Below are positions 44,143 to 54,412 of a DNA stretch of 64,000 bases, in pieces. Positions within the stretch are counted from its first letter, which is position 1. Each line of letters starts with the position of its first letter. The notes under the pieces are model-generated. The model made no database searches, was not told where the DNA came from, and saw only the letters and a list, made by a program, of their open reading frames with translations. Made by a program: the position numbers and the translations under genes. This DNA is from Proteiniphilum saccharofermentans (GTDB taxonomy: Bacteria > Bacteroidota > Bacteroidia > Bacteroidales > Dysgonomonadaceae), in contig NZ_LT605205.1 in assembly GCF_900095135.1 (NCBI RefSeq), positions 4,030,001 through 4,094,000 of the forward strand, given 5' to 3'.

Positions 44143-45138
44143 TTATAATTTTTGTTCTCTTTTCACATACGGCATGGCGAGTACGCCAAAAAGTCCGTAG
44201 AGTATCTGCCATACCGATTGGACGGTAAACACTGCTCCGGCAAACGCAAGTGCATGATTCTCTGCCACTCCCAGGATAAGGAGAGAAGAGATTACTGTAA
44301 AGTGCCACGGCCCTATTCCACCCTGTACAGGGACAGAAATACCGATAATAGTCATTGCGAAGACGATCAAACCGGCCAAAGGGCCAAGATCTTTCGTGAA
44401 ATCAAACGCATAAAAGCAAATGTAAAAATACAAATAAAAACATAACCAGACCAGTATCGTGTAAATTATTATACGTTTTTTCTCTTTCATCTGCATGATC
44501 AGTTTCAGATCATACTTAAGCGTACTAATGAATTTATCAATCTTCACCATTAGTGCGGTTTTCCTGAAAACCGTAAGCATAAGCACTATAAACAGCACTA
44601 CAACAGCCAACCCCATATAGATCCAGGCTGAAGCAAACAGATTTGTAAAACCTTCGGCAAACTGGGGGTTATCACGCAGATAGGAGACAAAGAAATCGAT
44701 ATAGAGCAATACGCTGACAAAAATAATAACCAGTCCCGTGACCACCTCCATCATCTTATCGATCAAAAAGGTCTCAAGAGTTTTGGAGAAAGGGATCTTA
44801 TCGTACCGGCTCACCACACCGCAACGCCACACATCTCCTGCCCGAGGCAATACAAAGTTGACGGCAAAATTCCCCCACGTAGCATAGATTATACTGGCCC
44901 TGGGGGGATGATACCCGAGCGAATGCAAAAACAACTCCCACCTCAAACCCCTGATGGTGTTACCTATCAGGCCAAAGATAAGTGAGAGTATAATGATACC
45001 TATATTGGCCGATTTAATAATGGCCCATAACTCCTTTATATCAGTATTCCTATACATCGCCCAAAAAATCAGTAATCCGAGCGACAAGGAAAACAGTATC
45101 TTTAACAGGCTCTTGAACGAATCCTTATTTATTTTCAC
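44143..45138 (-). CDS. lysylphosphatidylglycerol synthase TM-region (UPF0104) protein
   Basis: A 331-residue integral membrane protein with about eight helices. The family motif region GNTIRGLRWELFLHSLGYHPP (read in parts) and FAVNFVLPRAGDVWRCGVVSRYDKIPFSKTLETFLIDKM are typical, as is the late GGIGPWHF segment. The family includes MprF flippase parts and AglD-like proteins. The catalytic soluble domain of MprF is absent, so a lipid-related transport role is likely but unproven. The nearby DUF2156 protein at 48216 may be a functional partner. Confidence 0.85.
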   Translation of the reverse strand: MKINKDSFKSLLKILFSLSLGLLIFWAMYRNTDIKELWAIIKSANIGIIILSLIFGLIGNTIRGLRWELFLHSLGYHPPRASIIYATWGNFAVNFVLPRAGDVWRCGVVSRYDKIPFSKTLETFLIDKMMEVVTGLVIIFVSVLLYIDFFVSYLRDNPQFAEGFTNLFASAWIYMGLAVVVLFIVLMLTVFRKTALMVKIDKFISTLKYDLKLIMQMKEKKRIIIYTILVWLCFYLYFYICFYAFDFTKDLGPLAGLIVFAMTIIGISVPVQGGIGPWHFTVISSLLILGVAENHALAFAGAVFTVQSVWQILYGLFGVLAMPYVKREQKL

Positions 45139-45267
45139 CTGTAATCCGTTATTGTCTTATACAACCATGATTATCACCTCAATGCAAAGGCATGCGGACA
45201 TAAGCCGTCCGACGGCCATATCTCTTTTTTTATGAACGCATTTATCCTGTTTTACGTAATAAAATGT

Positions 45268-45275
45268 TACCTTTG
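45268..45275 (+). promoter_or_regulatory. -7 box of rsmA promoter
   Basis: TACCTTTG fits TAnnTTTG, 36 bp upstream of the rsmA ATG. No clear -33 element is seen. Confidence 0.55.
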
Positions 45276-45310
45276 CGGCGGTAAAGATAAGGAATAATCG
45301 CCATATTGCA

Positions 45311-46111
45311 ATGTTTCCGGTAAAAGCAAAAAAAAACCTGGGCCAGCATTTCCTTAAAGACAAGGAAATAGCGCGCCGTATCGCAGCCACCCTCGATCAG
45401 TTTCCCTCGCTACCTGTGTTGGAGGTGGGGCCGGGGACAGGTGTGCTTACGGAATTCCTGCTGGAGAACCGGAGAGAACTTACCGTGATAGAGATCGACC
45501 GCGAATCGGTCGCCTACCTCAAAGAGCATTATCCTACACTGAATGGTAAAATTCTGGAGCAGGATTTTCTGCGGATGGATTTTGCCAACCACTTCGACAC
45601 CCCTTTCTGCATTATTGGCAATTATCCCTATCATATCTCATCACAGATTTTCTTTAAAGTGCTCGATAACAAGGACTCCGTCCCTTGTTGTTCGGGTATG
45701 ATTCAAAAGGAGGTTGCGGAACGCATGGTCGCTTCACCGGGCAGCAAAACTTATGGTATTCTCACTGTCTTGCTGCAGGCATGGTACGATATAGAGTACC
45801 TTTTCACGGTGAGTGAACAGGCATTTGTTCCTCCGCCCAAGGTCAAATCGGCAGTTATACGGCTTACCCGTAACAAGCGAAAGCGGCTCAACTGCAATGA
45901 AAAGTTATTCAAAATGGTAGTGAAGACAGGATTCAACCAGCGGCGAAAGATGCTCCGCAACTCAGTCAAGTCACTACTGTCCGGAGAGGATCCTTTGCCC
46001 GACGACCCGATGCTCATGAAACGACCGGAGCAACTGTCGATCGAGCAATTCGAAGAGCTGACCAATTTACTGGAACCGTTCATCAGCCGAGCCCAACCGG
46101 AAGAGAAATAG
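45311..46111 (+). CDS. rsmA: 16S rRNA dimethyladenosine transferase
   Basis: A 266-residue SAM-dependent methyltransferase (KsgA) that dimethylates two adenines near the 3' end of 16S rRNA. KKNLGQHFLKDKEIARRI is at the start, the SAM motif VLEVGPGTGVLTEFLL is at about 35-50 and the target-base motif is IIGNYPYHISSQIFF (NYPY). The C-terminal helical domain includes RRKMLRNSVKSLL. It is divergent from the flippase-like gene and 44 bp upstream of corA. Confidence 0.96.
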   Translation: MFPVKAKKNLGQHFLKDKEIARRIAATLDQFPSLPVLEVGPGTGVLTEFLLENRRELTVIEIDRESVAYLKEHYPTLNGKILEQDFLRMDFANHFDTPFCIIGNYPYHISSQIFFKVLDNKDSVPCCSGMIQKEVAERMVASPGSKTYGILTVLLQAWYDIEYLFTVSEQAFVPPPKVKSAVIRLTRNKRKRLNCNEKLFKMVVKTGFNQRRKMLRNSVKSLLSGEDPLPDDPMLMKRPEQLSIEQFEELTNLLEPFISRAQPEEK

Positions 46112-46155
46112 ACCATTTTTGAACTAATTTGAATCACGATTAAAAAAGAGACACC

Positions 46156-47100
46156 ATGGCGGAAGTAAAACTTTTTTATCATAAAGACGGCATCGTGAGA
46201 TTGAGCCGCAGCCTCGATTTCCTAAAGTCAAACCCAATCGGCAATTTTTTATGGATCGACCTCAACGACGTGGATGAGGAGGTTGAAAACGAACTCGAGG
46301 ATTTTCTCAAGATATATATCCAGGAAGAGGAAGAGATGATTGAGATCGAGATGTCGTCGCGTTACATTGAAACCAACGACACGCTAGTCGTCAACTCCAA
46401 TTTCCTGTTGTCTAATTTCGAAACCGACCCCGTATCATTTATCCTCAAAAACAACATTCTGGTAACTGTCAGGAGTCAAGAGCTGATCTCTTTCCACGAG
46501 ACGGTAAAGAAGATATCGGCCAACCCGCGGAACTACCCCACCGGAGCACATGTGCTGGTGGCGCTCCTGGAAACCCGCGTGGAATTCGATGCCGACATGA
46601 TTGAGAATATGACCCAGAAGATTACCCAGTTGAGTAATACGCTTACCTTACAAGAAGCCGATGAGGAGTTACTGTCGGAAATCAAGAACCTGCAGGAAAA
46701 GACAATGATGCTCCGCGAAAATATCATCGACAAGCAACGTACCGTATCCAGCATGTTGCGGAGTGAATTTATCCCGGCCGAACTGCAACCCAAGCTCACC
46801 ATTATCATCAAGGACATCAACTCGCTGGTAGAGCATATCAAGTTCAGTTTCGACCGCCTCGACTATCTGCAGGACACCTTCCTCGGGTATGTAAACATCG
46901 AACAGAACAAAATCATCAAGATATTCACCATCTTTAATGTCATCTTTCTGCCGCCGACGCTTGTTGCCAGTATTTACGGAATGAATTTTACCAATATGCC
47001 CGAGTATGAGTGGGTACTAGGTTATCCTTTTTCCATTGCGCTGATGGTTCTTCCGGTAGTGGGTCTGCTGATTTTCTTTAAAAAGAAGAAGTGGTTATAA
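46156..47100 (+). CDS. corA: CorA family magnesium transporter
   Basis: A 314-residue protein. A large soluble funnel domain is followed by two C-terminal membrane helices (IFTIFNVIFLPPTLVASIYGMNF and PFSIALMVLPVVGLLIFF). The GMN selectivity motif is at about 282-284, followed by MPEYEW. It forms a pentameric magnesium (or cobalt/nickel) channel in the inner membrane. The C-terminus ends in KKKKWL as usual. Confidence 0.93.
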   Translation: MAEVKLFYHKDGIVRLSRSLDFLKSNPIGNFLWIDLNDVDEEVENELEDFLKIYIQEEEEMIEIEMSSRYIETNDTLVVNSNFLLSNFETDPVSFILKNNILVTVRSQELISFHETVKKISANPRNYPTGAHVLVALLETRVEFDADMIENMTQKITQLSNTLTLQEADEELLSEIKNLQEKTMMLRENIIDKQRTVSSMLRSEFIPAELQPKLTIIIKDINSLVEHIKFSFDRLDYLQDTFLGYVNIEQNKIIKIFTIFNVIFLPPTLVASIYGMNFTNMPEYEWVLGYPFSIALMVLPVVGLLIFFKKKKWL

Positions 47101-47210
47101 TGAATGTGCTAATTTACGAATATGGTAATGTGTTAATTGAATCATTAAAGCATTATATCATTCAAATTTATTAGCATTCAGCATATTATTATCATTGGCA
47201 CATTGAATTG

Positions 47211-48086
47211 TTACTCCAACATAAAATGCATTTGGGGTTGTTTTTCGGGGAAGAGTTTGTTAAAGGGTTCTTCTTTTTTTGAGGTATGGTATCCAAGTAG
47301 TAACTGAGCCAACTCCCTTATATCAATTGTAAGTAGAGGTTCAACGATAGGAGCCCCCCTCTTCACTTTTCCGTTTTCAATCGTGAATAGGGTATTATTT
47401 TCTTTTAATAGCTCGTCATTAACCGTAATTGAAAAAGAATTCCGGCTGTGGCGTTCAGAAAAAAGACGAACTATTTTTTCCGCATCAATCACACGCGCCA
47501 TCCCCATTAAATTCTTCACAGGTGGAAAATCATAAAGTGCCGCTTCCTCCACGATAGCACGGAAATCATCGAATGATTTCTGTACGGTCATATCTTTCCG
47601 CCTGAACAGGGTATCGAATTCCCGGAAGGCCGCATGCAGGTCGCCGGGATATTTTTCCACTAACGCCTTCAATGAAGGTAACTCCGTTATTCCGGCATCA
47701 AATGTTTGTGCGAAACCATACCGGTCATAAAATTCCAGCAACCACTCCTCCTGCGGAACGAGCAGCATCAACGATATATCTCTACGGGCCGCCTCTTCAA
47801 AACTTCTGACCAGCAGTTGATTTATATATCCCCTCCTTCGATATTCCGGAAGAGTAGAAACACCGGCAATATAAAGGATGGGAATTTCCGTTCCACAAAA
47901 GGTAAAAAGATAAGGCAACATCTGCAGTGATGCGATAGCTTTACCCTCTACCACGTATACCAGGGTGTTTTCGTCACGGTACTTGTGTCGAAAATAGACA
48001 TCCATATAGTTGTCAGGATCGCCGAAGACGGTCTTCCATATCTCCCGGACCTGTGGCCTTATCGTTTCGTCGGCAAATTGGATCAT
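47211..48086 (-). CDS. GNAT family N-acetyltransferase
   Basis: A 291-residue protein. The acetyl-CoA site is in IAGVSTLPEYRRRGYINQLLVRSFEEAARR (read in parts, about 92-120), followed by LMLLVPQEEWLLEFYDRYGF. The length and two-part layout recall Eis-type acetyltransferases with a sterol-carrier-like tail. The acceptor substrate is unknown. Confidence 0.88.
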   Translation of the reverse strand: MIQFADETIRPQVREIWKTVFGDPDNYMDVYFRHKYRDENTLVYVVEGKAIASLQMLPYLFTFCGTEIPILYIAGVSTLPEYRRRGYINQLLVRSFEEAARRDISLMLLVPQEEWLLEFYDRYGFAQTFDAGITELPSLKALVEKYPGDLHAAFREFDTLFRRKDMTVQKSFDDFRAIVEEAALYDFPPVKNLMGMARVIDAEKIVRLFSERHSRNSFSITVNDELLKENNTLFTIENGKVKRGAPIVEPLLTIDIRELAQLLLGYHTSKKEEPFNKLFPEKQPQMHFMLE

Positions 48087-48157
48087 TGCTATTCAATAGA
48101 TTTCCAGTTGTTGTTCGGTTGTTGTCCAATTACTGTTCAGTTGTTACAAATAATGAC

Positions 48158-48216
48158 ACGAAGTGAATAACAGCAAAGCTGAATAACGCAAAGCGAATAA
48201 CGTACAAAGCACGAAT
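48158..48216. repeat. short degenerate tandem repeats
   Basis: GAATAAC recurs three times (48165, 48181, 48195) in a 14-16-bp spaced pattern with CAAAGC between copies, and GTTGTT words precede it. The array fills the gap between the GNAT and DUF2156 genes. Confidence 0.6.
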
Positions 48217-49112
48217 TATTTAAATCTCGCGTTGTATTTTTCGAGCAGGATATCAGGGTGGTAAGAGAGCTTGGCCTGTCGGAGATTCTCTATCCCCATA
48301 TCCTCTTCCCTGTTCACATAAAGAAACTGAGATGCCTCGTTTTCTACAAACTGCTGGTTGATGATGGTATAGGCACCATGAATGGCGGTAAACGCTTTTT
48401 CCACATGCACCACGATAGTATCTTCGGTAAGTGGTTCGCCTATAGTGAAAGCGGCAATCTCGTTATCCACACAAATCAACCCACCTTTCAAACCAAAGTA
48501 TTCAAAATTATCAAGCATCAGGGTAGTGGCATAATCATCATAAATCAGCGAGGGGTCTTTCTCCTCCTTATTCATTTCCATCCACTTGTCGAGCATATTC
48601 TTACACTCTTCCACCAATGCCGGGTTGCCGGTTAGAGAATGGTATTTCCAGACATTCTCCCGTTTGAACCGGTTGATATGATTTCGTTTACTCTGCAGTT
48701 TCTTGCCTTTCAAATGAATCAGTTTTTCGGTCGTATAGATATAGTCAGAGACCGACCTGTTGAGTTTGTAGTCGAACTGACCGGGCATCACTGCCTCAAT
48801 CTCGCCGATCATCTCTTCTGTCAACCCTCTCATCTGAAAAGGGGTGCTGTATGACGAATGATCTTCCAGGATGAGATCAATAGCCTCTTTCAGGTTGCCT
48901 CTCCCTACCGGTTTAAGATAGGAATTCCGGACATTATTATCTTTAAACCTGATAAACAACCAATCGCACGTTATCGCAAATTGCGTATCGAATTTTTTTC
49001 CCCAGCAATACAAATTGGTAAAACAAAGGTCTGAAGCCCTATAGTTTTGATGCCGCAGATAGGAATTGATGATATCTTTGTCTTTTAATTCAAGCGATTT
49101 AAATGTCAGCAT
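48216..49112 (-). CDS. DUF2156 (phosphatidylglycerol lysyltransferase C-terminal-like) protein
   Basis: A 298-residue soluble protein with a tandem GNAT-like fold. LELKDKDIINSYLRHQNYRASDLCFTNLYCW (in parts) at the N-terminus and KGKKLQSKRNHINRFKRENVWKY in the middle are characteristic. The C-terminal FVNREEDMG...LRQAKLSYHPDILLEKYNA end is conserved. In MprF this domain transfers an aminoacyl group from tRNA to lipid. The stand-alone form may do a related transfer, and its acceptor is not known. Confidence 0.88.
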   Translation of the reverse strand: MLTFKSLELKDKDIINSYLRHQNYRASDLCFTNLYCWGKKFDTQFAITCDWLFIRFKDNNVRNSYLKPVGRGNLKEAIDLILEDHSSYSTPFQMRGLTEEMIGEIEAVMPGQFDYKLNRSVSDYIYTTEKLIHLKGKKLQSKRNHINRFKRENVWKYHSLTGNPALVEECKNMLDKWMEMNKEEKDPSLIYDDYATTLMLDNFEYFGLKGGLICVDNEIAAFTIGEPLTEDTIVVHVEKAFTAIHGAYTIINQQFVENEASQFLYVNREEDMGIENLRQAKLSYHPDILLEKYNARFK

Positions 49113-49205
49113 AAGGACATACTTTTCTTTTTCCTGTTACTTTGGGTGAACAACCGATCGACTGAAAAGTTTAAAAAGGAATCTGTTGAAAAGGAACTAC
49201 AGTTC

Positions 49206-50195
49206 TTAAAAAGGCTTGAACCCGACTATCTCCCTTACACCTTCAATGGTTTTCCGGGCACTTTCCCTTGCTCTCTCCGCACCCTCAAGGGTTACTTTAC
49301 GCAGGTAAGCATCATCTTTTTCAATCTCCTGGATCCGCTCACGGATGGGAGTTGTAACTTTAATAATATCTTCGGCCAGTTGCTTTTTCAGGTCACCGTA
49401 ACGGATGGCACAGGTATTCCATTGCATTTCATAATGCTGCACCACTTCGGGGGTAGAGACCACACGAAGGAGGATAAAAAGATTCTCAATATAATCTGGT
49501 TTCACGGAATTGGGTTCGGTCGGCCCTGAGTCAGTAAGCGCCCTTTTCACCTTTTTCTCTATCTCTTTCGGGCTTTCACCCAGGTAGATGGCATTACCTT
49601 CCGATTTCCCCATCTTTCCACTACCGTCCAGTCCGGGTATCTTCACCAGTTCTTCCCCAAAATTATAGGCCACCGGCTCCTTGAAGTATTCCACTCCATA
49701 GAAATGATTAAAGCGGCGGGCAAAGCGGCGCGTCATTTCGAGATGCTGCTCCTGGTCTTTTCCCACAGGCACTTTGTCGGCACGATGGATAAGGATATCG
49801 GCAGCCATCAGCGTAGGATAGGTAAGCAATCCCGCGTTCACGTTCTCAGGTTGTTTTCGTGCTTTTTCCTTGAATGAAGAGGTTTTGGAGAGTTCTCCCA
49901 GATAAGCATGCATATTGAGGTAAAGATATAGTTCTACTGTTTCAGGCAGGTCGCTCTGCACATAGATCACCGACTTCTCGGGGTCAATCCCCGCAGCCAG
50001 GTAATCCACCAATACGTTCTTCACATTCTCATGAAGCATCTTCGGGTCGGGATGCGTGGTGAGGGAGTGTATGTCGGCAATAAAGAAATAACACCTGTTT
50101 TCCTCCTGCATCCTGATGAAGTTGCGTAAAGCACCGTAATAGTTTCCTAAATGTAATTTTCCGGTAGAGCGAATACCACTTAATACTATATCCAT
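49206..50195 (-). CDS. trpS: tryptophanyl-tRNA synthetase
   Basis: A 329-residue class Ic synthetase. The HIGH-type motif is in GKLHLGNYYGAL (about 12-23) and the KMSKS-type loop is GKMGKSEGNAIYL (about 193-205). The dimer-region sequence DKVPVGKDQEQHLEMTRRFA is present. It charges tRNA-Trp. The length is normal for bacterial TrpS. Confidence 0.96.
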   Translation of the reverse strand: MDIVLSGIRSTGKLHLGNYYGALRNFIRMQEENRCYFFIADIHSLTTHPDPKMLHENVKNVLVDYLAAGIDPEKSVIYVQSDLPETVELYLYLNMHAYLGELSKTSSFKEKARKQPENVNAGLLTYPTLMAADILIHRADKVPVGKDQEQHLEMTRRFARRFNHFYGVEYFKEPVAYNFGEELVKIPGLDGSGKMGKSEGNAIYLGESPKEIEKKVKRALTDSGPTEPNSVKPDYIENLFILLRVVSTPEVVQHYEMQWNTCAIRYGDLKKQLAEDIIKVTTPIRERIQEIEKDDAYLRKVTLEGAERARESARKTIEGVREIVGFKPF

Positions 50196-50281
50196 AATCC
50201 GTTACAATTCTTTTTTAAAAGTACAAAGATAACCCTTTTTTTCCAAACCGAGAATCAATCTCGACGGTCACAATTATATGA

Positions 50282-50485
50282 TTACAAAGAAATCATCCGG
50301 CTGTCAACATTCTTTCCGATCCGGCAAACGATCTGTTGAATATAAGTGCGATAGCCTCTGCCATTGGGTTCTCCAATCGTATCAACTTCACCCGTGCATT
50401 CAACAAAGTGACCGGCCTCTCACCAAAACAATCCAAAAAACAGAGGAGGACTGCAAAAAAGACAGATACCCTGCACCCACACTGA
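50282..50485 (+). pseudogene. remnant of an AraC-type regulator C-terminus
   Basis: The frame from 50282 to the stop at 50483-50485 reads DLLNISAIASAIGFSNRINF followed by TRAFNKVTGLSPKQ, the second helix-turn-helix of AraC/XylS regulators. There is no start and no first HTH. It stands alone in the 483-bp gap between trpS and the fumarate reductase genes and is probably the tail of a lost regulator. The protein tail after GLSPKQ is basic and unconserved. Confidence 0.7.
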
Positions 50486-50580
50486 GAAGACAGCATCACA
50501 GCAGAATTTGGGAAGTCATCATCCAATCCAATTAAAGAAAAACTTCCTCAAATAGTTCTGGGTAAACAGATAAAAAGTTG

Positions 50581-50588
50581 TACTTTTG
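50581..50588 (+). promoter_or_regulatory. -7 box of fumarate reductase promoter
   Basis: TACTTTTG fits TAnnTTTG, 91 bp ahead of frdC, leaving a leader of about 85 bases. A -33-like TTC lies 22 bp upstream. Confidence 0.5.
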
Positions 50589-50678
50589 CAGTGCTGAACA
50601 GAATATCTTATTTCGGTAACAGTAAAAGCGGGACATAAAAAAATTAATACATCAAAATAATTTAAAAAAGAGAACTTT

Positions 50679-51353
50679 ATGAGTTGGTTAATCAAATCAT
50701 CTATCGGGCGGAAATTTGTCCAAAGTATTTCCGGCCTCTTTCTGATTCTGTTCCTGTTATTCCACATGTCGATGAATCTGGTACTGCTCTTCAACTATGA
50801 GACGTACGACTTTCTCGCCAATGAAATCCTTGGTGCGAACTGGTGGGCTATTGTCGGGACGGGAGTTATCGCGGCAGGTTTCGTGATCCACATTATCTGG
50901 GGGATTATCCTCACGATACAGAACCGGAAAGCTCGCGGGAAAGAAAGGTATGAGTCTTCGAGCAAGACCAAGACCACCTGGTCATCGCAGAACATGTTCG
51001 TCCTAGGACTGTTTTTACTGCTGTTCCTAATCGCACATCTTTTTCAATTCTGGTATCAGATGCAGTTCAAGGAACTATTCATGATTGAAGGGGCACGGCA
51101 TGACAGCGCCCAGTTGGTGGCAGAAGTATTCTCCAACATTTGGGTTGTAATTTTTTATGAACTAGCTTTCATTGCTCTCTGGTTCCATCTGATGCACGGT
51201 TTCTGGAGCGCACTTCATTCTGCTGGAGTAAACAACGGCGTATGGATGAAACGCCTCAAAGTGCTAGGGAATGTAATTTCAACCATTATCTGTCTGGGAT
51301 TTTTTATTGTACCCATAGCAATATACCTCGGATACTCTAACCTATTAGGATAA
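50679..51353 (+). CDS. frdC: fumarate reductase/succinate dehydrogenase cytochrome b subunit
   Basis: A 224-residue membrane anchor of the Bacteroidota/B-type with five hydrophobic helices. Probable haem-ligating histidines lie in LLFHMSMNLVLLF, AGFVIHIIWGIIL, LFLIAHLFQFWYQ and ALWFHLMHGFWSALHS. It passes electrons between menaquinol and the FrdAB arm. It is the first gene of frdCAB, 19 bp before frdA. Confidence 0.94.
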   Translation: MSWLIKSSIGRKFVQSISGLFLILFLLFHMSMNLVLLFNYETYDFLANEILGANWWAIVGTGVIAAGFVIHIIWGIILTIQNRKARGKERYESSSKTKTTWSSQNMFVLGLFLLLFLIAHLFQFWYQMQFKELFMIEGARHDSAQLVAEVFSNIWVVIFYELAFIALWFHLMHGFWSALHSAGVNNGVWMKRLKVLGNVISTIICLGFFIVPIAIYLGYSNLLG

Positions 51354-51372
51354 CTAAAAGCAATTGAATATT

Positions 51373-53316
51373 ATGAACAAGATAAATTCCAAAATCCCCG
51401 AAGGACCTCTCGCCGAGAAATGGACCAATTACAAAAACCATCAAAAGTTGGTGAACCCGGCCAATAAACGCCGCCTCGATATCATTGTGGTAGGTACCGG
51501 TCTGGCCGGCGCATCGGCAGCCGCCTCATTAGGTGAGATGGGGTTCAATGTACTGAATTTCTGCATCCAGGATTCTCCCCGCCGTGCACACTCTATCGCA
51601 GCGCAGGGAGGCATCAATGCAGCCAAGAACTATCCGAACGACGGTGACTCCGTCTACCGTCTGTTTTATGATACGATCAAGGGGGGTGACTACCGTGCAC
51701 GCGAAGCCAACGTGCACCGCCTGGCAGAAGTATCAAATAGCATTATCGACCAGTGTGTGGCACAGGGTGTTCCTTTTGCACGCGAATACGGAGGTTTGCT
51801 CGACAACCGTTCATTCGGGGGTGCACAGGTATCCCGTACTTTCTACGCCCGCGGACAGACGGGACAGCAGCTCCTTTTGGGCGCATACTCAGCCTTGAGC
51901 CGTGCCATACACAAAAAACAGGTGAAACTCTATACCCGTTACGAGATGGTCGACCTGGTCATCATCGACGGCAGGGCAAGAGGTATTATCGCCCGCAACT
52001 TAGTCACAGGTAAATTAGAGCGTTTTGCCGCCCATGCCGTAGTTATTGGTACAGGAGGATATGGAAATACTTTCTTCCTGTCTACCAATGCGATGACCTC
52101 CAACGGTTCAGCTGCATGGCAGTGCTACAAAAGGGGTGCATACTTTGCCAATCCCTGTATGGCACAAATTCACCCGACTTGCATTCCGGTACACGGGGAA
52201 TTCCAGTCGAAGCTGACCCTTATGTCGGAGTCGTTACGTAACGACGGGCGTATCTGGGTACCGAAAAAACTGGAAGATGCAAAAGCTATCCGTGAGGGAA
52301 AACTGAAACCGACCGATATCAAGGAAGAAGACCGCGACTACTATCTGGAGCGCCGTTACCCGGCATTCGGGAACCTTGTTCCACGTGACGTGGCATCCCG
52401 TGCCGCCAAAGAACGTTGCGACGCAGGTTATGGTGTAGGTAATACCGGTCTGGCTGTTTACCTCGACTTTGCCGAAGCGATCAACCGCCTGGGCAAGGAT
52501 GTGGTGGAAGCCCGTTACGGCAACCTCTTCCAGATGTATGAAAAGATCGTGGATGATAATCCTTATGAGACGCCCATGATGATTTATCCCGCCATCCACT
52601 ACACCATGGGAGGTATCTGGGTAGATTATGAATTGATGACCAGCATTCCCGGATTGTTTGCCATCGGTGAAGCCAACTTCTCCGATCACGGTGCCAACCG
52701 TCTGGGAGCATCTGCACTGATGCAGGGATTGGCCGACGGCTACTTCGTACTTCCCTACACCATACAAAACTATTTGGCCGACCAGATCAACGTGCCGCGC
52801 TTCAAGACCGACGCACCTGAATTTGAGAAGGTCGAAAAAGAGATCAACGAGAGGATCGACCGTCTGATGAATATCAAAGGGAAACACTCTGTTGACCATA
52901 TCCACAAGGAGTTGGGCCATATCATGTGGGACTTCGTAGGTATGGGCCGCGACGCGGAAGGATTGAAGACAGCGATCGAAAAACTGAAAAAGGTGAAAAA
53001 GGATTTCTGGACCAACTTACGCATTCCCGGCAACAAAGATACGCTCAACGTGGAACTCGAAAAGGCGTTGCGCCTGGCTGACTTTATCGAGATCGGCGAG
53101 CTGATGGCACACGATGCACTCGACCGCGAAGAGTCCTGCGGAGGACATTTCCGCCTGGAGCATCAAACGCCCGAAGGTGAAGCTTTACGCCACGACGATC
53201 AGTTCTCTTATGTTTCCTGCTGGGAATACCAGGGAGAAGACAAAGATCCGGTGATGTACAAGGAACCGCTTAATTATGAGTTTGTGGTTCGCCAGCAAAG
53301 GAATTACAAATCTTAG
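51373..53316 (+). CDS. frdA: fumarate reductase/succinate dehydrogenase flavoprotein subunit
   Basis: About 647 residues from the ATG at 51373; an in-frame TTG at 51364 is less likely. The FAD Rossmann motif is [21 protein letters not shown] (about 39-59, in parts). [14 protein letters not shown] carries the flavinylated-His region, and [11 protein letters not shown] and the active-site [13 protein letters not shown] area follow. [15 protein letters not shown] is the late FAD segment. In fermenting Bacteroidota this complex reduces fumarate to succinate at the membrane. It can in principle run in reverse. Confidence 0.95.
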   Translation: MNKINSKIPEGPLAEKWTNYKNHQKLVNPANKRRLDIIVVGTGLAGASAAASLGEMGFNVLNFCIQDSPRRAHSIAAQGGINAAKNYPNDGDSVYRLFYDTIKGGDYRAREANVHRLAEVSNSIIDQCVAQGVPFAREYGGLLDNRSFGGAQVSRTFYARGQTGQQLLLGAYSALSRAIHKKQVKLYTRYEMVDLVIIDGRARGIIARNLVTGKLERFAAHAVVIGTGGYGNTFFLSTNAMTSNGSAAWQCYKRGAYFANPCMAQIHPTCIPVHGEFQSKLTLMSESLRNDGRIWVPKKLEDAKAIREGKLKPTDIKEEDRDYYLERRYPAFGNLVPRDVASRAAKERCDAGYGVGNTGLAVYLDFAEAINRLGKDVVEARYGNLFQMYEKIVDDNPYETPMMIYPAIHYTMGGIWVDYELMTSIPGLFAIGEANFSDHGANRLGASALMQGLADGYFVLPYTIQNYLADQINVPRFKTDAPEFEKVEKEINERIDRLMNIKGKHSVDHIHKELGHIMWDFVGMGRDAEGLKTAIEKLKKVKKDFWTNLRIPGNKDTLNVELEKALRLADFIEIGELMAHDALDREESCGGHFRLEHQTPEGEALRHDDQFSYVSCWEYQGEDKDPVMYKEPLNYEFVVRQQRNYKS

Positions 53317-53360
53317 ACTGTTGATGAATAACGGGTAAACTTTAAAACAACAAAACGATC

Positions 53361-54116
53361 ATGGATAAAGATATCAACATAAAAGTAAAAGTTTGGCGCC
53401 AGAACGGACCGAAAGACAAAGGGCACTTCGAAACTTACCCATTGGAAAATATCTCACAGGGAAGCTCATTCCTGGAGATGCTCGATATCCTGAATGAACA
53501 ACTGATCAATGAAGGTAAAGAGCCGGTGGTTTTCGACCACGATTGCCGCGAAGGTATCTGCGGTATGTGTAGCCTATATATCAATGGACATCCGCATGGC
53601 CCAGACCAAGGGATCACTACCTGCCAGCTCCATATGCGCCGCTTTAACGATGGCGACACCATCACTGTAGAGCCTTGGCGCTCTGCCGGTTTCCCCATTA
53701 TCAAAGACCTTATGGTAGACCGTTCGGCTTTCGATAAGATCATCCAGGCAGGTGGTTATGTATCGGTCAATACCGGTGGTGTGCCTGATGCCAATGCGAT
53801 CCCTATCCCACGCGACGACGCAGAAATGGCAATGGATGCCGCGGCATGTATCGGTTGCGGTGCTTGTGTTGCAGCCTGCAAGAACGGTTCGGCCATGCTT
53901 TTCGTATCTGCCAAAGTAAGCCAGTTCGCTTTACTGCCGCAAGGACGTGTGGAAAGGAAACAACGTGCCAAAGCTATGGTGGCCAAGATGGACGAACTAG
54001 GCTTCGGAAACTGCACCAACACCGGTGCTTGTGAAGTAGAATGTCCGAAGAACATCTCTATCACCAACATCGCACGGTTGAACCGCGAGTTCCTGAGAGC
54101 AAAGTTTGCGGATTGA
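53361..54116 (+). CDS. frdB: fumarate reductase/succinate dehydrogenase iron-sulfur subunit
   Basis: A 251-residue protein. The N-terminal 2Fe-2S ferredoxin domain has [15 protein letters not shown] and TTCQLHMR. The C-terminal part has [17 protein letters not shown] and [20 protein letters not shown] for the 4Fe-4S and 3Fe-4S clusters. It links FrdA to the cytochrome b subunit. It lies 44 bp after frdA and ends the operon. Confidence 0.95.
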   Translation: MDKDINIKVKVWRQNGPKDKGHFETYPLENISQGSSFLEMLDILNEQLINEGKEPVVFDHDCREGICGMCSLYINGHPHGPDQGITTCQLHMRRFNDGDTITVEPWRSAGFPIIKDLMVDRSAFDKIIQAGGYVSVNTGGVPDANAIPIPRDDAEMAMDAAACIGCGACVAACKNGSAMLFVSAKVSQFALLPQGRVERKQRAKAMVAKMDELGFGNCTNTGACEVECPKNISITNIARLNREFLRAKFAD

Positions 54117-54211
54117 CGTTAGAACTTAGAAATAAGAAGTGATTTTAATATGCCAATCCCGATAAATCGGGACAAGGAGTGATAATTCATAACTTATAAT
54201 TTATAACTGCA

Positions 54212-54254
54212 AAAAAGCGTTTTCTCCTGTAGTAAAGGGAGTTAAACGCTTTTT
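54212..54254. terminator. terminator after frdCAB
   Basis: AAAAAGCGTTT (54212-54222) and AAACGCTTTTT (54244-54254) form a long stem that extends with an inner TCTCC/GGGAG pairing. T-runs on both sides make it usable in both directions. Confidence 0.85.
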
Positions 54255-54333
54255 CACATATACAACCGCATCTCATTCATAGGAACTGTTATTTCATTTT
54301 ATGGTTTATTTAACAACCTATCGCTAATCTTTT

Positions 54334-54364
54334 TTGTTTTACCAATATCATATGTGTACATTTG
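54334..54364 (+). promoter_or_regulatory. promoter of the outer-membrane barrel gene
   Basis: TTG at 54334-54336 and TACATTTG at 54357-54364 are 20 bp apart, a good Bacteroidota -33/-7 pair. The ATG follows 48 bp later. Confidence 0.7.
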
Positions 54365-54412
54365 CCTTCTAATTGGACAAACTAACACAATGTTTTACTA
54401 AACAGACTAGAT

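Noticed and set aside
52234-52920. 228-codon minus-strand frame inside frdA
   Set aside because: It is an antisense shadow of a highly conserved flavoprotein gene, produced by codon bias, with no independent support.
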